Origin: Dyella choica
GTDB lineage: Bacteria > Pseudomonadota > Gammaproteobacteria > Xanthomonadales > Rhodanobacteraceae
Assembly (NCBI RefSeq): GCF_003977665.1
Contig: NZ_RYYV01000022.1
Span: 1-64,000, forward strand
DNA: 64,000 bases
Direction of reading: 5' to 3'
A program made the position numbers and the translations under genes. This document shows, one piece after another, positions 50,361 to 58,006 of this stretch. Positions within the stretch are counted from its first letter, which is position 1; each line of letters opens with the position of its first letter. Below the pieces are notes generated by a model. That model had not been told where the DNA came from. It saw only the letters and a program-made list of their open reading frames with translations, and made no database searches.

Positions 50361-51199
50361 CAATTCAACAGCATTAAATTAATTGCTTCGATCCCCCGCT
50401 CATCGTGAACTGTAGGGTCGCAATATTCGTTATAATCTACGGATTGACCTTTGTAATACTGATTGTACCGCTGCGTACTTGATTTGCTCATGCAGATGCA
50501 AACTCCAAATATGGAGTGACCTATTGTTGTTATTCTCCTGAGAAGACTGTTGGTGGTTGGGTCTCTAAATGCTAAATTCGGGGCTAGAGGGTTCGCGTTG
50601 GCCCTGGTGTCGCGTGCTACGTATCTATCGTTGGTCCTTACATCGGTCGTAGGTTCGTAACGCGACGTAATGTTATTCCAGGAATATCTTCTTGCTTCCC
50701 TTACCAGGGATCTGTCTATTCCACCTAATGCAACGTATTCCGCTTCGGCCTGCATGGCTAGGCGCGCACCAAAGTAGGCCATTTGCGCTCTTTGCGCTAT
50801 TGAAGGATTGGGCGAATCGAGGGCATTCGTTACCGTGCTATACGAGTCGTGGAAATTTTCTGTGGCCCGAATTGTGTACATCCAAATATCAATTCTTGGC
50901 GCCCTGGAAGTACTCGAATATGCTCGACTGATAAAGGCCTCGTTTGCTTCCAGTGTAGAGCTTACGCTTACATACGCTGAGTTCGCGGTGCCAAGTGCGC
51001 CGTAGCTTCCAGAGCCGCATGAAAGGCCAATTTGATGATCAGCCAAATCAGAATTGCTTCCATATGGTTCAAAACCTTTATCAAATATAGTGTCAGGACT
51101 TCTGAAGTCAGCCCTATATACCGTGGATGGTGGTTCTGCATTTGCAAATATTGAATAAAATAGCGTGAGTAGTAAAAAAATTATTTTGAGCTTGTTCAT
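50360..51199 (-). CDS. Pertussis-toxin-S1-like secreted ADP-ribosyltransferase
   Basis: 279 residues with a Sec signal peptide (MNKLKIIFLLLTLFYSIFAN, then A). The mature protein begins EPPSTVYRADFRSPDTIFDK, the same start as PtxA (PPATVYRYDSRPPEDVF). Active-site elements: Arg29 in VYRADFR, His55 in ADHQIG, the STS-type strand NSAYVSVSS (74-81), and the ExE pair Glu152/Glu154 in AEAEYVAL. Cysteines 61 and 234 match those forming the S1 disulfide. The RYVARDTRANANP block also matches. It should transfer ADP-ribose from NAD to a host protein. No B-subunit genes are nearby. The gene is AT-rich compared with its surroundings, suggesting transfer. Confidence 0.85.
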   Translation of the reverse strand: MNKLKIIFLLLTLFYSIFANAEPPSTVYRADFRSPDTIFDKGFEPYGSNSDLADHQIGLSCGSGSYGALGTANSAYVSVSSTLEANEAFISRAYSSTSRAPRIDIWMYTIRATENFHDSYSTVTNALDSPNPSIAQRAQMAYFGARLAMQAEAEYVALGGIDRSLVREARRYSWNNITSRYEPTTDVRTNDRYVARDTRANANPLAPNLAFRDPTTNSLLRRITTIGHSIFGVCICMSKSSTQRYNQYYKGQSVDYNEYCDPTVHDERGIEAINLMLLN

Positions 51200-51327
51200 G
51201 AATATCGTAATTCAAGAAAAATGGGTGTCAATGTGCAGGGCGATGGGTGTGAAATAGATGGCTCATAATAAAAAAAAGTAGATGCTTTGTGAATATTTCA
51301 TGTAATGCGAAATTGCTTCAATTTGTT

Positions 51328-51637
51328 GCAGCTGTGATTTGTAAAGAGCCGGCATTCGTAGCGATCACTTTTATCTCGCTGCTGTGTTCGATCACTATCG
51401 GCGTGTCTTCTTGCCTCCTTCCCTATGCACTAATCAAGCTCATCACCGGCAAAGTAGGCGAGGAGAGGCTCGCCGTGCTTGGGATGGAAAAAGTCCGTGA
51501 CGGACTTTTTCAGGCGCGCCGCGTCCGGTACACGCCCGGACGTGGCTACGTCAAATCAAGCGCTTAAGCGCTTGATTTGCGGCGGGCCTTCCCTGGTGGT
51601 TGCAGCGCTTGCGATATTGTTGCTCGCACATCTTTGA
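51328..51637 (+). pseudogene. Remnant of a second NCS2 permease 3' end
   Basis: PAFVAITFISLLCSITIGVS then SCLLPYALIKLITGK parallels PAFVAIILIPLTYSITDGVA and YGFLSHVLIKLATGK of the intact permease. The match resumes after an insertion as LVVAALAILLLAHL before TGA 51635-51637, against WVIAALAVLLLAKL. The following 60 bases also match the sequence after the intact gene (CTTCATACTTGGCAAGCTGG against CTTCACACTTGGCAGGTTGA). So either a tandem paralogue lost its 5' part or the 3' end was duplicated when the toxin segment entered. A frame at 51289-51567 reads through part of it and is probably not a real gene. Confidence 0.7.
51457..51579. repeat. Array of four palindromes inserted in the permease remnant
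   Basis: GGCGAG/CTCGCC (51457-51474), AAAAAGTCCG-TGA-CGGACTTTTT (51488-51510), CGTCCGG/CCGGACG (51522-51542) and CAAATCAAGCGC-TTAA-GCGCTTGATTTG (51552-51579, perfect 28-base palindrome). They occupy a segment absent from the parental permease gene. The second looks like a bidirectional intrinsic terminator. Confidence 0.65.
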
Positions 51638-51718
51638 GACTTGCCGGCGCATTCTTCATACTTGGCAAGCTGGCGCACCGCGTGCGCTTACCGATTGATC
51701 TTCACCCAGGAACATCCA

Positions 51719-52582
51719 ATGACCCTCAAGGCAGCATTCATCGGCCTCGGCGCCATGGGCGAACCGATGGCCGGACATCTCAAGCAGCACGGCCTGCTGC
51801 ATGCAGTCGCCAATCGCACGCATGCCAAGGCTGAGGCGATTGCGCACACGCTTGGCGTCGCCGCGCCTGCGTTGGCTGAGCTGGCGGCCCAATGCGATGT
51901 GGTCGCGCTGTGCGTCACCGCCGATGCGGATGTGCTCAGCACCGTCGATGCGCTTGTTGCGCATGTAAAGCCCGGCACGATCGTGATCGATCATTCCACC
52001 GTGGCACCGGATACGGCCAAGCAGGCGGCGGCGCGTCTGGCCGCAGCGAATGCGCATTTCCTGGACGCGCCGGTCTCCGGCGGGGTGGAAGGCGCGAAGA
52101 ACGGCAAGCTCTCGATCATGGTCGGCGGCGATGCGGCGGTGCTCGAGCGTGCGCGTCCGGTGCTCGAAGCTTATGCCTTGCGCATCACGCACCTGGGCGA
52201 CGTCGGCGCGGGCCAGGCGACCAAGGCGATCAATCAAGTGCTGGTAGCCGGTATCGCCCAGGCGGTGTGCGAAGGTCTCGCTCTGGGCGAAGCGCTGGGA
52301 CTCGATCCGGAGCGCCTGATTCCCACGCTGGGCGCCGGTGCGGCGGGCAACTGGTTCCTGGACAAGCGCGGCGCGACGATGTTGAAGGACCAGTTCAGCG
52401 TCGGCTTCAAGCTTGCCTTGCTGCACAAGGATTTGGGCATCGTGCGGGGCATCGCGCAGAAAGCAGGTACTTCACGCACGGTGATCGAGCAGTCGCTGGC
52501 CGACTATGCCGAGCTGATGCGGCAGGGGCATGGGGATGACGATATCTCCGGGCTGATCCGCCTGAAGCGGCCCCGCCCGTAA
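51719..52582 (+). CDS. 3-hydroxyisobutyrate dehydrogenase family protein
   Basis: 287 residues of the beta-hydroxyacid dehydrogenase family: AAFIGLGAMGEPMAGHLKQH (NAD(P) glycine motif), TIVIDHSTVAPDTAKQAAAR, HFLDAPVSGGVEGAKNGKLS (substrate loop), GDVGAGQATKAINQVLVAGI with the catalytic Lys, and KDLGIVRGIAQKAG. It oxidises 3-hydroxyisobutyrate, glyoxylate/tartronate-type or related acids; substrate not certain (MmsB or GlxR-like). ATG 51719 follows AGGA; the frame is open upstream to 51641 through duplicated sequence. Confidence 0.88.
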   Translation: MTLKAAFIGLGAMGEPMAGHLKQHGLLHAVANRTHAKAEAIAHTLGVAAPALAELAAQCDVVALCVTADADVLSTVDALVAHVKPGTIVIDHSTVAPDTAKQAAARLAAANAHFLDAPVSGGVEGAKNGKLSIMVGGDAAVLERARPVLEAYALRITHLGDVGAGQATKAINQVLVAGIAQAVCEGLALGEALGLDPERLIPTLGAGAAGNWFLDKRGATMLKDQFSVGFKLALLHKDLGIVRGIAQKAGTSRTVIEQSLADYAELMRQGHGDDDISGLIRLKRPRP

Positions 52583-52594
52583 CCTACATGGTCG

Positions 52595-52618
52595 TCATTC
52601 CCGCGTACGCGGGAATGA
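52595..52618. repeat. Short palindromic repeat TCATTCCCGCG-type
   Basis: TCATTCCCGCGT and ACGCGGGAATGA form a 24-base palindrome between two convergent genes. Related to the stem at 60355-60403. This is a widespread proteobacterial intergenic repeat and may end both transcripts. Confidence 0.7.
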
Positions 52619-52655
52619 AGTCCTCTCCTAGGTACGCAAGTCCACCCAAAGAGAA

Positions 52656-53357
52656 TCAGCCGCCAGCCTTCAGCGCAATTGCCGAAATCCCCGCCGCCGA
52701 CAAGCGCTGCTTCGCCGATTCCAGGTCGGTCGCCGAATGGAACGGCCCGAGGCGTACGCGATGATAGGTCTGGCCGCTGACATTCACCGACTGCACACTG
52801 GCGACGAAACCCTGTAGCGCCAGCTTCGCCTTCAAGGTTTCCGCATCGGAGGCGCTCGGGAAGGCGCCCACTTGCAGCAGATAGCCACTGGGGCCGGTGG
52901 CGGGTGGGGCCGCCACGGCGGAAGCCGGTGCGGCGGTGATGTTCTGGGTCACGGCCGGCGGTGCGTTGGGTGGCAGCTTGGGCGTTGCCGGAACAGGGGC
53001 CTGGACCTGCTGCTGCTTCTGTTGCTGCTGTTGCTCGGCCTTGGCCTGCGCGCTGATTTCCGAATCCGGAATGCGCACTTCCTTCTCCGACAGCACGGAG
53101 TAGAAGTCGTACTGCGGCTTTTTGGCAGCCGTGGAGGTGCCGCCTGCAGGAGCAAGTCCCTCGTCGCTACCGGGTTGTGCCGTGGCTTCGGGGTTGGGTT
53201 GGGGGCCCTTGGGCGTCATCGGCACCAGCGAGTGACGCATCAGCACCACGACGACCAGGGCGCCGATCAGGATGCCGAGCAGTATGCCGGCCCAGGCCGG
53301 AAACCCGCCGCTGCTGTTGCGAACGGCCTGCCGGCCCTTGCCCTTGCGTGGTGCCAT
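52656..53357 (-). CDS. SPOR-domain protein (FtsN-like)
   Basis: 233 residues. A short basic cytosolic tail (MAPRKGKGRQAVRN) is followed by one transmembrane helix (AWAGILLGILIGALVVVVLM), a Pro/Gln-rich periplasmic linker (QQQQQKQQQVQ region) and a C-terminal SPOR domain (about 158-232: GYLLQVGAFPSASDAETLKA then YHRVRLGPFHSATDLE). SPOR domains bind denuded septal peptidoglycan, so this is a division-associated protein like FtsN. It starts one base upstream of the argS stop, a close coupling typical of Xanthomonadales. Confidence 0.9.
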   Translation of the reverse strand: MAPRKGKGRQAVRNSSGGFPAWAGILLGILIGALVVVVLMRHSLVPMTPKGPQPNPEATAQPGSDEGLAPAGGTSTAAKKPQYDFYSVLSEKEVRIPDSEISAQAKAEQQQQQKQQQVQAPVPATPKLPPNAPPAVTQNITAAPASAVAAPPATGPSGYLLQVGAFPSASDAETLKAKLALQGFVASVQSVNVSGQTYHRVRLGPFHSATDLESAKQRLSAAGISAIALKAGG

Positions 53358-55049
53358 TTACATCTTCTCCGGGGCGCTGAGGCCCAGTAAGTCCAAGCCG
53401 TTGCGGATTACCTGGCGGGTAGCGACGGCCAGGGTGATGCGCGCGTTGCGCAGTTCGGCGTCATCCACGATCCACTTATGCTCGTGATAGTAGCTGTGAA
53501 GCGCGCCGGCGAGTTCGCGCAGGTATTGCGCGATCAGGTGCGGTTCCAGATTGTTGGCGGCCGCTTCCACCGCTTCCGGGTAGCGCGACAGTTCGGTCAG
53601 CAGGATTTGCTCGTGCTCGGTATCCAGCCGGGCCATCTGGGCGACACCGGCTTGCGTGTCCACCAAGGGCAGGCCGCGCTCGGCCAGTTCTTCCAGTACG
53701 CGGCAGACGCGAGCGTGGGCGTATTGGATGTAGTAGACCGGGTTGTCGTTACTTTGCGAGCGGGCGAGGTCGATGTCGAAAACCAACTGCGAGTCGCTCT
53801 TGCGCGCAATCAGGAAGTAGCGCGTCGCGTCGCGGCCGGCTTCGTCGATCAGATCGCGCAGGGTGACGTAGCTGCCGGCGCGCTTGGAGATTTTCACTTC
53901 CTGGCCACCGCGCATGACGGTGACCATCTGGTGCAGGACGTATTCGGGCCATCCTTTGGGAATGCCGCAATCCAGCGCCTGCAGCCCGGCCTTTACGCGG
54001 GCAAGGCTGCCGTGATGGTCCGAGCCCAACTCGGTAATGGCACGCTCGTAGCCGCGCAGCCATTTGCTGCGGTGATAGGCCACGTCCGGCAGGAAATAGG
54101 TATAGGTGCCGTCGGACTTGCGCATCACGCGGTCCTTGTCGTCACCGAAATCGGTGGTGCGCAACCATAGGGCGCCGCCTTCCTCGTAGGTGTGGCCGTG
54201 GGCGACCAGCTCGCGCACGGTTTCGTCCACCTTGCCGTCGCTATACAGCGAGGACTCCAGGAAATACACGTCGAAATCGACGCCGAAGGCCTGCAGGTCC
54301 AGGTCCTGCTCATGGCGCAGACAGGCCACGGCGAAATGGCGAATGGCTTCGAGATCATCCGGATTCCTGGCGCCGGTCACGGCGTGGCCGTCGGCGATCA
54401 CCGTCTCGCCGGCCAGATAGGAGCGCGCTACGTCGGCGATGTAGTCACCGCGGTAGCCGTCTTCAGGCCAGCCGGCGTCGCCCGGTGCGACGCCGCGCGC
54501 CCGCGCCTGCGTGGAGATCGCCAGATTCTGGATCTGCACGCCGGCGTCGTTGTAATAGAACTCGCGCTTGACGTTCCAGCCGGTTGCTTCGAGCAGGCGG
54601 GCGATGCAGTCGCCGATGGCTGCTGCGCGGCCATGCCCCACATGCAGCGGGCCGGTCGGATTGGCCGACACGAATTCCACGCCCGCGGTATGCCCGGCAC
54701 CGCTGCTGTTGCGCCCGTAAGCCGGGCCTGACGAGAAAATGCGCCCCGCCTCCGCGTGATAAGCCGCTGCTGCCAGAAAGAAATTGATGAAGCCCGGGCC
54801 GGCAATCTCCACTTTGCCCACCAGGTCATTGGCGGGCAGGGCGGCGACTAGCTTCTCGGCCAGCTCGCGTGGCTTGGCCCGGGCCGGCTTGGCCAGCAGC
54901 ATCGCTGCATTGGTGGCGAAGTCGCCGTGTTCGCGGCTGCGGGCTCGCTCGATGACGAAGTTGGGCAGGTCGAGCTCGGCGGGCAGGGTGCCATCGCCCT
55001 GAAGGGCCCGGATAGCCGTGAGGACCAGTTCGCGCAGCGCTTCTTTCAC
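53358..55049 (-). CDS. argS: Arginyl-tRNA synthetase
   Basis: 563 residues, class I synthetase. Landmarks: an N-terminal Arg-tRNA-synthetase domain ([20 protein letters not shown]), the HIGH-type motif in [20 protein letters not shown] (HVGH), [33 protein letters not shown], the KMSKS-equivalent [19 protein letters not shown], and the C-terminal DALR domain ending [17 protein letters not shown] 55049 ([16 protein letters not shown]) fits the family length; ATG 55082 is the alternative and neither has a good ribosome binding site. An SPOR gene follows directly. Confidence 0.93.
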   Translation of the reverse strand: MKEALRELVLTAIRALQGDGTLPAELDLPNFVIERARSREHGDFATNAAMLLAKPARAKPRELAEKLVAALPANDLVGKVEIAGPGFINFFLAAAAYHAEAGRIFSSGPAYGRNSSGAGHTAGVEFVSANPTGPLHVGHGRAAAIGDCIARLLEATGWNVKREFYYNDAGVQIQNLAISTQARARGVAPGDAGWPEDGYRGDYIADVARSYLAGETVIADGHAVTGARNPDDLEAIRHFAVACLRHEQDLDLQAFGVDFDVYFLESSLYSDGKVDETVRELVAHGHTYEEGGALWLRTTDFGDDKDRVMRKSDGTYTYFLPDVAYHRSKWLRGYERAITELGSDHHGSLARVKAGLQALDCGIPKGWPEYVLHQMVTVMRGGQEVKISKRAGSYVTLRDLIDEAGRDATRYFLIARKSDSQLVFDIDLARSQSNDNPVYYIQYAHARVCRVLEELAERGLPLVDTQAGVAQMARLDTEHEQILLTELSRYPEAVEAAANNLEPHLIAQYLRELAGALHSYYHEHKWIVDDAELRNARITLAVATRQVIRNGLDLLGLSAPEKM

Positions 55050-55173
55050 AGGAGGGGATCGTTCGGGAATGGAACCGCGCATCGTAACAGACCGCCATGC
55101 ACGAGCTCTCGCTGCTGCCGAAGGGATGTCATCCCAGGCGGCGTGAGGGCTGCTGCAGCGCAGTGGATCATGC

Positions 55174-55182
55174 TGTGGATAA
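55174..55182 (-). promoter_or_regulatory. DnaA-box-like site upstream of argS
   Basis: TGTGGATAA, the exact complement of the TTATCCACA consensus, with a one-mismatch relative TGTGCATAA at 55338-55346 and an AT-rich stretch between them. Two sites are too few for an origin. The stretch 55083-55440 shows no gene; it holds these sites and probably the argS promoter. Confidence 0.35.
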
Positions 55183-55445
55183 GTCTGTGGGGAAAGTGAA
55201 GCGGCTGTATTCAAAACCCTGTGAAAATCCGGCAGAAACCCCGCTGTCATGTAATTTATCTTTATAGAACAATGAATTAAAATGTGAACTTGATGTGCTT
55301 TTCGGCGATATGGGTCTAAGTGGCCTGCGCAGCGCTGTGTGCATAAGTCTTGCCAAGGTCTGTCAGGCGTGCTTTTGGCAGGCGCGCTAACGGCCGCCGG
55401 TCATGGATGTCATACGCCAGTCATGATGCGACGCGACAATAGCTG

Positions 55446-55557
55446 GGTATCTCCGGCGTCTCCCCCGTCGGCTCGATACGGGACTGCCGCATTCCCTCAT
55501 ACCCTCCCCTCATGCGGCTCCACGGCGCGCACCCTCCCGGTCGCGCCGTTTTTTTTG
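55446..55557 (+). ncRNA. sX13-like small RNA with three C-rich loops
   Basis: About 112 bases between two leftward genes, read rightward. Three hairpins in a row: GTATC/GATAC (55447-55479, loop with TCTCCCCC), GCCGCAT/ATGCGGC (55486-55518, loop with CCCTC and CCCTCCCC) and a terminator stem with loop CACCCTCCCGGT. A -10-like GACAAT lies at 55435-55440. Three stem-loops exposing CCUCCC-type loops, a length near 115 bases and a U-rich end are the known design of sX13, the virulence-regulating sRNA of Xanthomonas, whose C-rich loops pair with G-rich ribosome binding sites. Sequence identity to sX13 was not tested. Confidence 0.65.
55523..55556 (+). terminator. Intrinsic terminator of the sRNA
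   Basis: CGGCGCG (55523-55529) and CGCGCCG (55542-55548) form a 7-bp stem followed directly by eight T (55549-55556). The orientation is rightward, opposite to both flanking genes, so it must end a separate transcript. Confidence 0.8.
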
Positions 55558-55576
55558 TTTCGTTTTTTTGCCTCGC

Positions 55577-56248
55577 TCAGAACAGGCCGCGAGCCGCCAT
55601 GGATACCGGTTCGGCCTGGCCGACGATCAGGTGGTCCAGCACGCGCACGTCGATCAGCTTGAGCGCCTGGCTCAGCTCGCGGGTGATGGCTTGGTCGGCG
55701 CAGCTCGGTTCGGCCACGCCACTGGGGTGGTTGTGCGCGAAGATCACCGCGGCGGCGTTGTGCTTCAGGCAGGCGCGAACCACCTCGCGGGGATGCACGC
55801 TGGCGCCATCCAGCGTGCCGCGGAACAGTTCATCGAAGCCGAGCACGCGGTGGCGGTTGTCCAGGTACAGGCAGGCGAAGACCTCGTAGGGCAGGTGCCG
55901 CAAGCGGGCGCTCAGGAATTCGCCGCTTGCGCGAGGATTGTCCAGCAAGGCCTGGTCGGTGAGTTGCTCGGCCAGGCTGCGGCGGGCCAGTTCCAGCGCG
56001 GCGGCCAGGCGGGCTCGCTTGGCGGGCCCGAGGCCGGCAACGCCCAGCTCCCCATCCTGGCGGCCGAGCAGGGCATTCAAGCCGCCGGCCTGCACCAGCA
56101 GTTCGCGCCCCAGTGCAATCGCGTCCTTGCCGCGCGCGCCACTGCCGAGCAGTACCGCCAGCAATTCCGCGTCCGTCAGAGCCGTGCTGCCGTGCGCTAG
56201 TAATTTTTCGCGAGGCCGCTCGGTCTTGGGCCAGTGCCGGATACTCAT
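55577..56248 (-). CDS. radC: RadC family protein (JAB/MPN domain)
   Basis: 223 residues. An N-terminal helix-hairpin-helix region (TALTDAELLAVLLGSGARGK, then LGVAGLGPAKRARLAAALEL) and a C-terminal JAB1/MPN+ metal site with the motif AAAVIFAHNHPSGVAEPSCA D (HNHPSG) and a preceding Glu. The DNA-repair role once assigned is unproven; the fold suggests a metalloprotease or nuclease. The ATG at 56246-56248 (MSIRHWPKTERPREKLLAHG) is the family start. It is divergent from coaBC. Confidence 0.92.
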   Translation of the reverse strand: MSIRHWPKTERPREKLLAHGSTALTDAELLAVLLGSGARGKDAIALGRELLVQAGGLNALLGRQDGELGVAGLGPAKRARLAAALELARRSLAEQLTDQALLDNPRASGEFLSARLRHLPYEVFACLYLDNRHRVLGFDELFRGTLDGASVHPREVVRACLKHNAAAVIFAHNHPSGVAEPSCADQAITRELSQALKLIDVRVLDHLIVGQAEPVSMAARGLF

Positions 56249-56347
56249 GTGACCAGCATCCCGTTCGGAACTCGTTCGGGACAGCAGTTGCCCGAGGTGA
56301 ATCCGGTAAGCTAGCCGTCTGTTCATACGTCGGGCCCTGCTTACACC

Positions 56348-57553
56348 ATGACTCTTGCTCAACGCCGGATATTGCTGGGAGTGTCAGGCGGCATCGCCGC
56401 CTACAAATCCTGCGAGCTGGTCCGTCGTTTGCGCGATCTCGGCGCCCAGGTGCGCGTCGTGATGACGGAAAATGCCACGCGCTTCGTCACCCCCATTACC
56501 TTCCAGGCGCTGTCCGGCGAGCCGGTGCGGGTCAGCCTGTGGGATGAATCCGCCGAAGCGGCCATGGGACATATCGAATTGGCACGTTGGGCCGAGCGCG
56601 TGCTGATTGCGCCGGCCAGCGCGGACTTGATTGCGCGGCTGGCGCACGGGGCGGCCGATGATCTGCTGACCACGCTCTGCCTGGCCACCGCCGCGCCCGT
56701 CTATGTGGCGCCGGCGATGAACCAGCAGATGTGGGCGCATGCCGCCGTGCAGGCGAACATGGCGACTTTGCGCGCGCGTGGCGTGCAAGTCCTGGGGCCG
56801 GCTTCGGGTGACCAGGCCTGCGGCGAGATCGGTTCGGGCCGCATGCTGGAACCACTCGAATTGCGCGCCGCGATCGTCGCCTCTTTTTCCGACCGGGTGC
56901 TGCACGGCAAGCGTGTCGTGGTCAGTGCAGGACCCACCTACGAAGACATCGATCCGGTGCGCTTCATCGGCAACCGCAGTTCCGGGCGGATGGGTTTCGC
57001 TGTGGCCGGAGCGGCGGCGCGAGCCGGCGCACAGGTTACGCTGGTGGCCGGGCCGGTGAGCCTGGCGACACCGTTCGGCGTGGCCAGGCGCATTGACGTG
57101 CGCAGCGCGGCGCAGATGCATGCCGCCGTGACGGAAGCCGCGCAGGGCGCGGATATCTACATCGGTTCGGCCGCCGTGGGCGATTACCGGCCCAGCCAGG
57201 TGGCCGAGCACAAGCTGAAGAAACACGATGGCGCCGACCTCACGTTGCAACTGTCCGAGAACCCGGACATCCTCGCCAGCCTTGCGGCGCGGCAGCCGCG
57301 TCCGTTCCTGGTGGGCTTTGCCGCCGAAACGCAAAACGTGGAGAACTATGCGCGCGACAAACTGCAACGCAAAGGCCTGGACATGATCGCCGCCAACCAG
57401 GTCGGCGAAGGGCTCGGCTTTGAGACGGCCGACAACGCCATCACGCTGTATTGGGCCGACGGTTCGCTGGAATTGCCCCGTGCCGACAAGGCTGCGCTTG
57501 CGCGCCAACTCATCGAATGCATCGCCAGCCGCTACCAGGCGGTGCACGGATGA
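56348..57553 (+). CDS. coaBC: Bifunctional phosphopantothenoylcysteine decarboxylase/synthetase CoaBC
   Basis: 401 residues. The N-terminal flavoprotein CoaC part has [20 protein letters not shown], the catalytic His in [20 protein letters not shown], and PAMNQQMW. The C-terminal CoaB part has [40 protein letters not shown] and the [20 protein letters not shown] stretch. It couples cysteine to phosphopantothenate and decarboxylates the product for coenzyme A synthesis. Its TGA overlaps the dut ATG (ATGA), as in most gammaproteobacteria. Confidence 0.95.
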   Translation: MTLAQRRILLGVSGGIAAYKSCELVRRLRDLGAQVRVVMTENATRFVTPITFQALSGEPVRVSLWDESAEAAMGHIELARWAERVLIAPASADLIARLAHGAADDLLTTLCLATAAPVYVAPAMNQQMWAHAAVQANMATLRARGVQVLGPASGDQACGEIGSGRMLEPLELRAAIVASFSDRVLHGKRVVVSAGPTYEDIDPVRFIGNRSSGRMGFAVAGAAARAGAQVTLVAGPVSLATPFGVARRIDVRSAAQMHAAVTEAAQGADIYIGSAAVGDYRPSQVAEHKLKKHDGADLTLQLSENPDILASLAARQPRPFLVGFAAETQNVENYARDKLQRKGLDMIAANQVGEGLGFETADNAITLYWADGSLELPRADKAALARQLIECIASRYQAVHG

Positions 57554-58005
57554 TCGATATTGAAGTGAAGCTGCTGGACCCGCGTCTGGGCGACAGTATT
57601 CCTTTGCCGCAGGCAGCCACTGGCGGCAGCGCCGGCATGGACTTGCGTGCCGCCTTGCAGGAGCCGCTTACCCTGGCTCCCGGCGAAAGCGCACTGGTGC
57701 CCAGCGGCATGGCGATCCACATCGGCGATCCCGGCTGGTGCGCACTGATCGTGCCACGCTCCGGCCTGGGCCACAAACACGGTCTGGTGATGGGCAACCT
57801 GGTCGGGGTCATCGATGCGGACTACCAGGGGCCACTGATGATCTCCTGCTGGAACCGCGGCACCCAGCCCTACACCATCGCGGTGGGCGAGCGCATTGCG
57901 CAGCTGCTGCTGGTGCCGGTGGGACAGGCGCGGCTGCATATCGTCGAGGACTTCGTGCCTTCGCAACGTGGCGAAGGCGGATTCGGATCAACCGGAAAAC
58001 ACTAG
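57550..58005 (+). CDS. dut: dUTP pyrophosphatase
   Basis: 151 residues, trimeric dUTPase. All five motifs are present: [10 protein letters not shown] (I), [11 protein letters not shown] (II), [13 protein letters not shown] (III), [11 protein letters not shown] (IV) and [10 protein letters not shown] (V, which caps the active site). It cleaves dUTP to dUMP, keeping uracil out of DNA and feeding thymidylate synthesis. It overlaps the end of coaBC and is followed one base later by the phosphomannomutase gene, so the three form an operon. Confidence 0.97.
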   Translation: MIDIEVKLLDPRLGDSIPLPQAATGGSAGMDLRAALQEPLTLAPGESALVPSGMAIHIGDPGWCALIVPRSGLGHKHGLVMGNLVGVIDADYQGPLMISCWNRGTQPYTIAVGERIAQLLLVPVGQARLHIVEDFVPSQRGEGGFGSTGKH

Positions 58006-58006
58006 G

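Noticed and set aside
51289-51567. 92-codon frame between the toxin and the dehydrogenase
   Set aside because: Its sequence is the decayed 3' end of an NCS2 permease running into a palindromic insertion, so not a real gene.
55174-55346. Replication origin suggested by DnaA-box-like sites near argS
   Set aside because: Only one exact and one near-exact box, with no dnaA, dnaN or clustered boxes.
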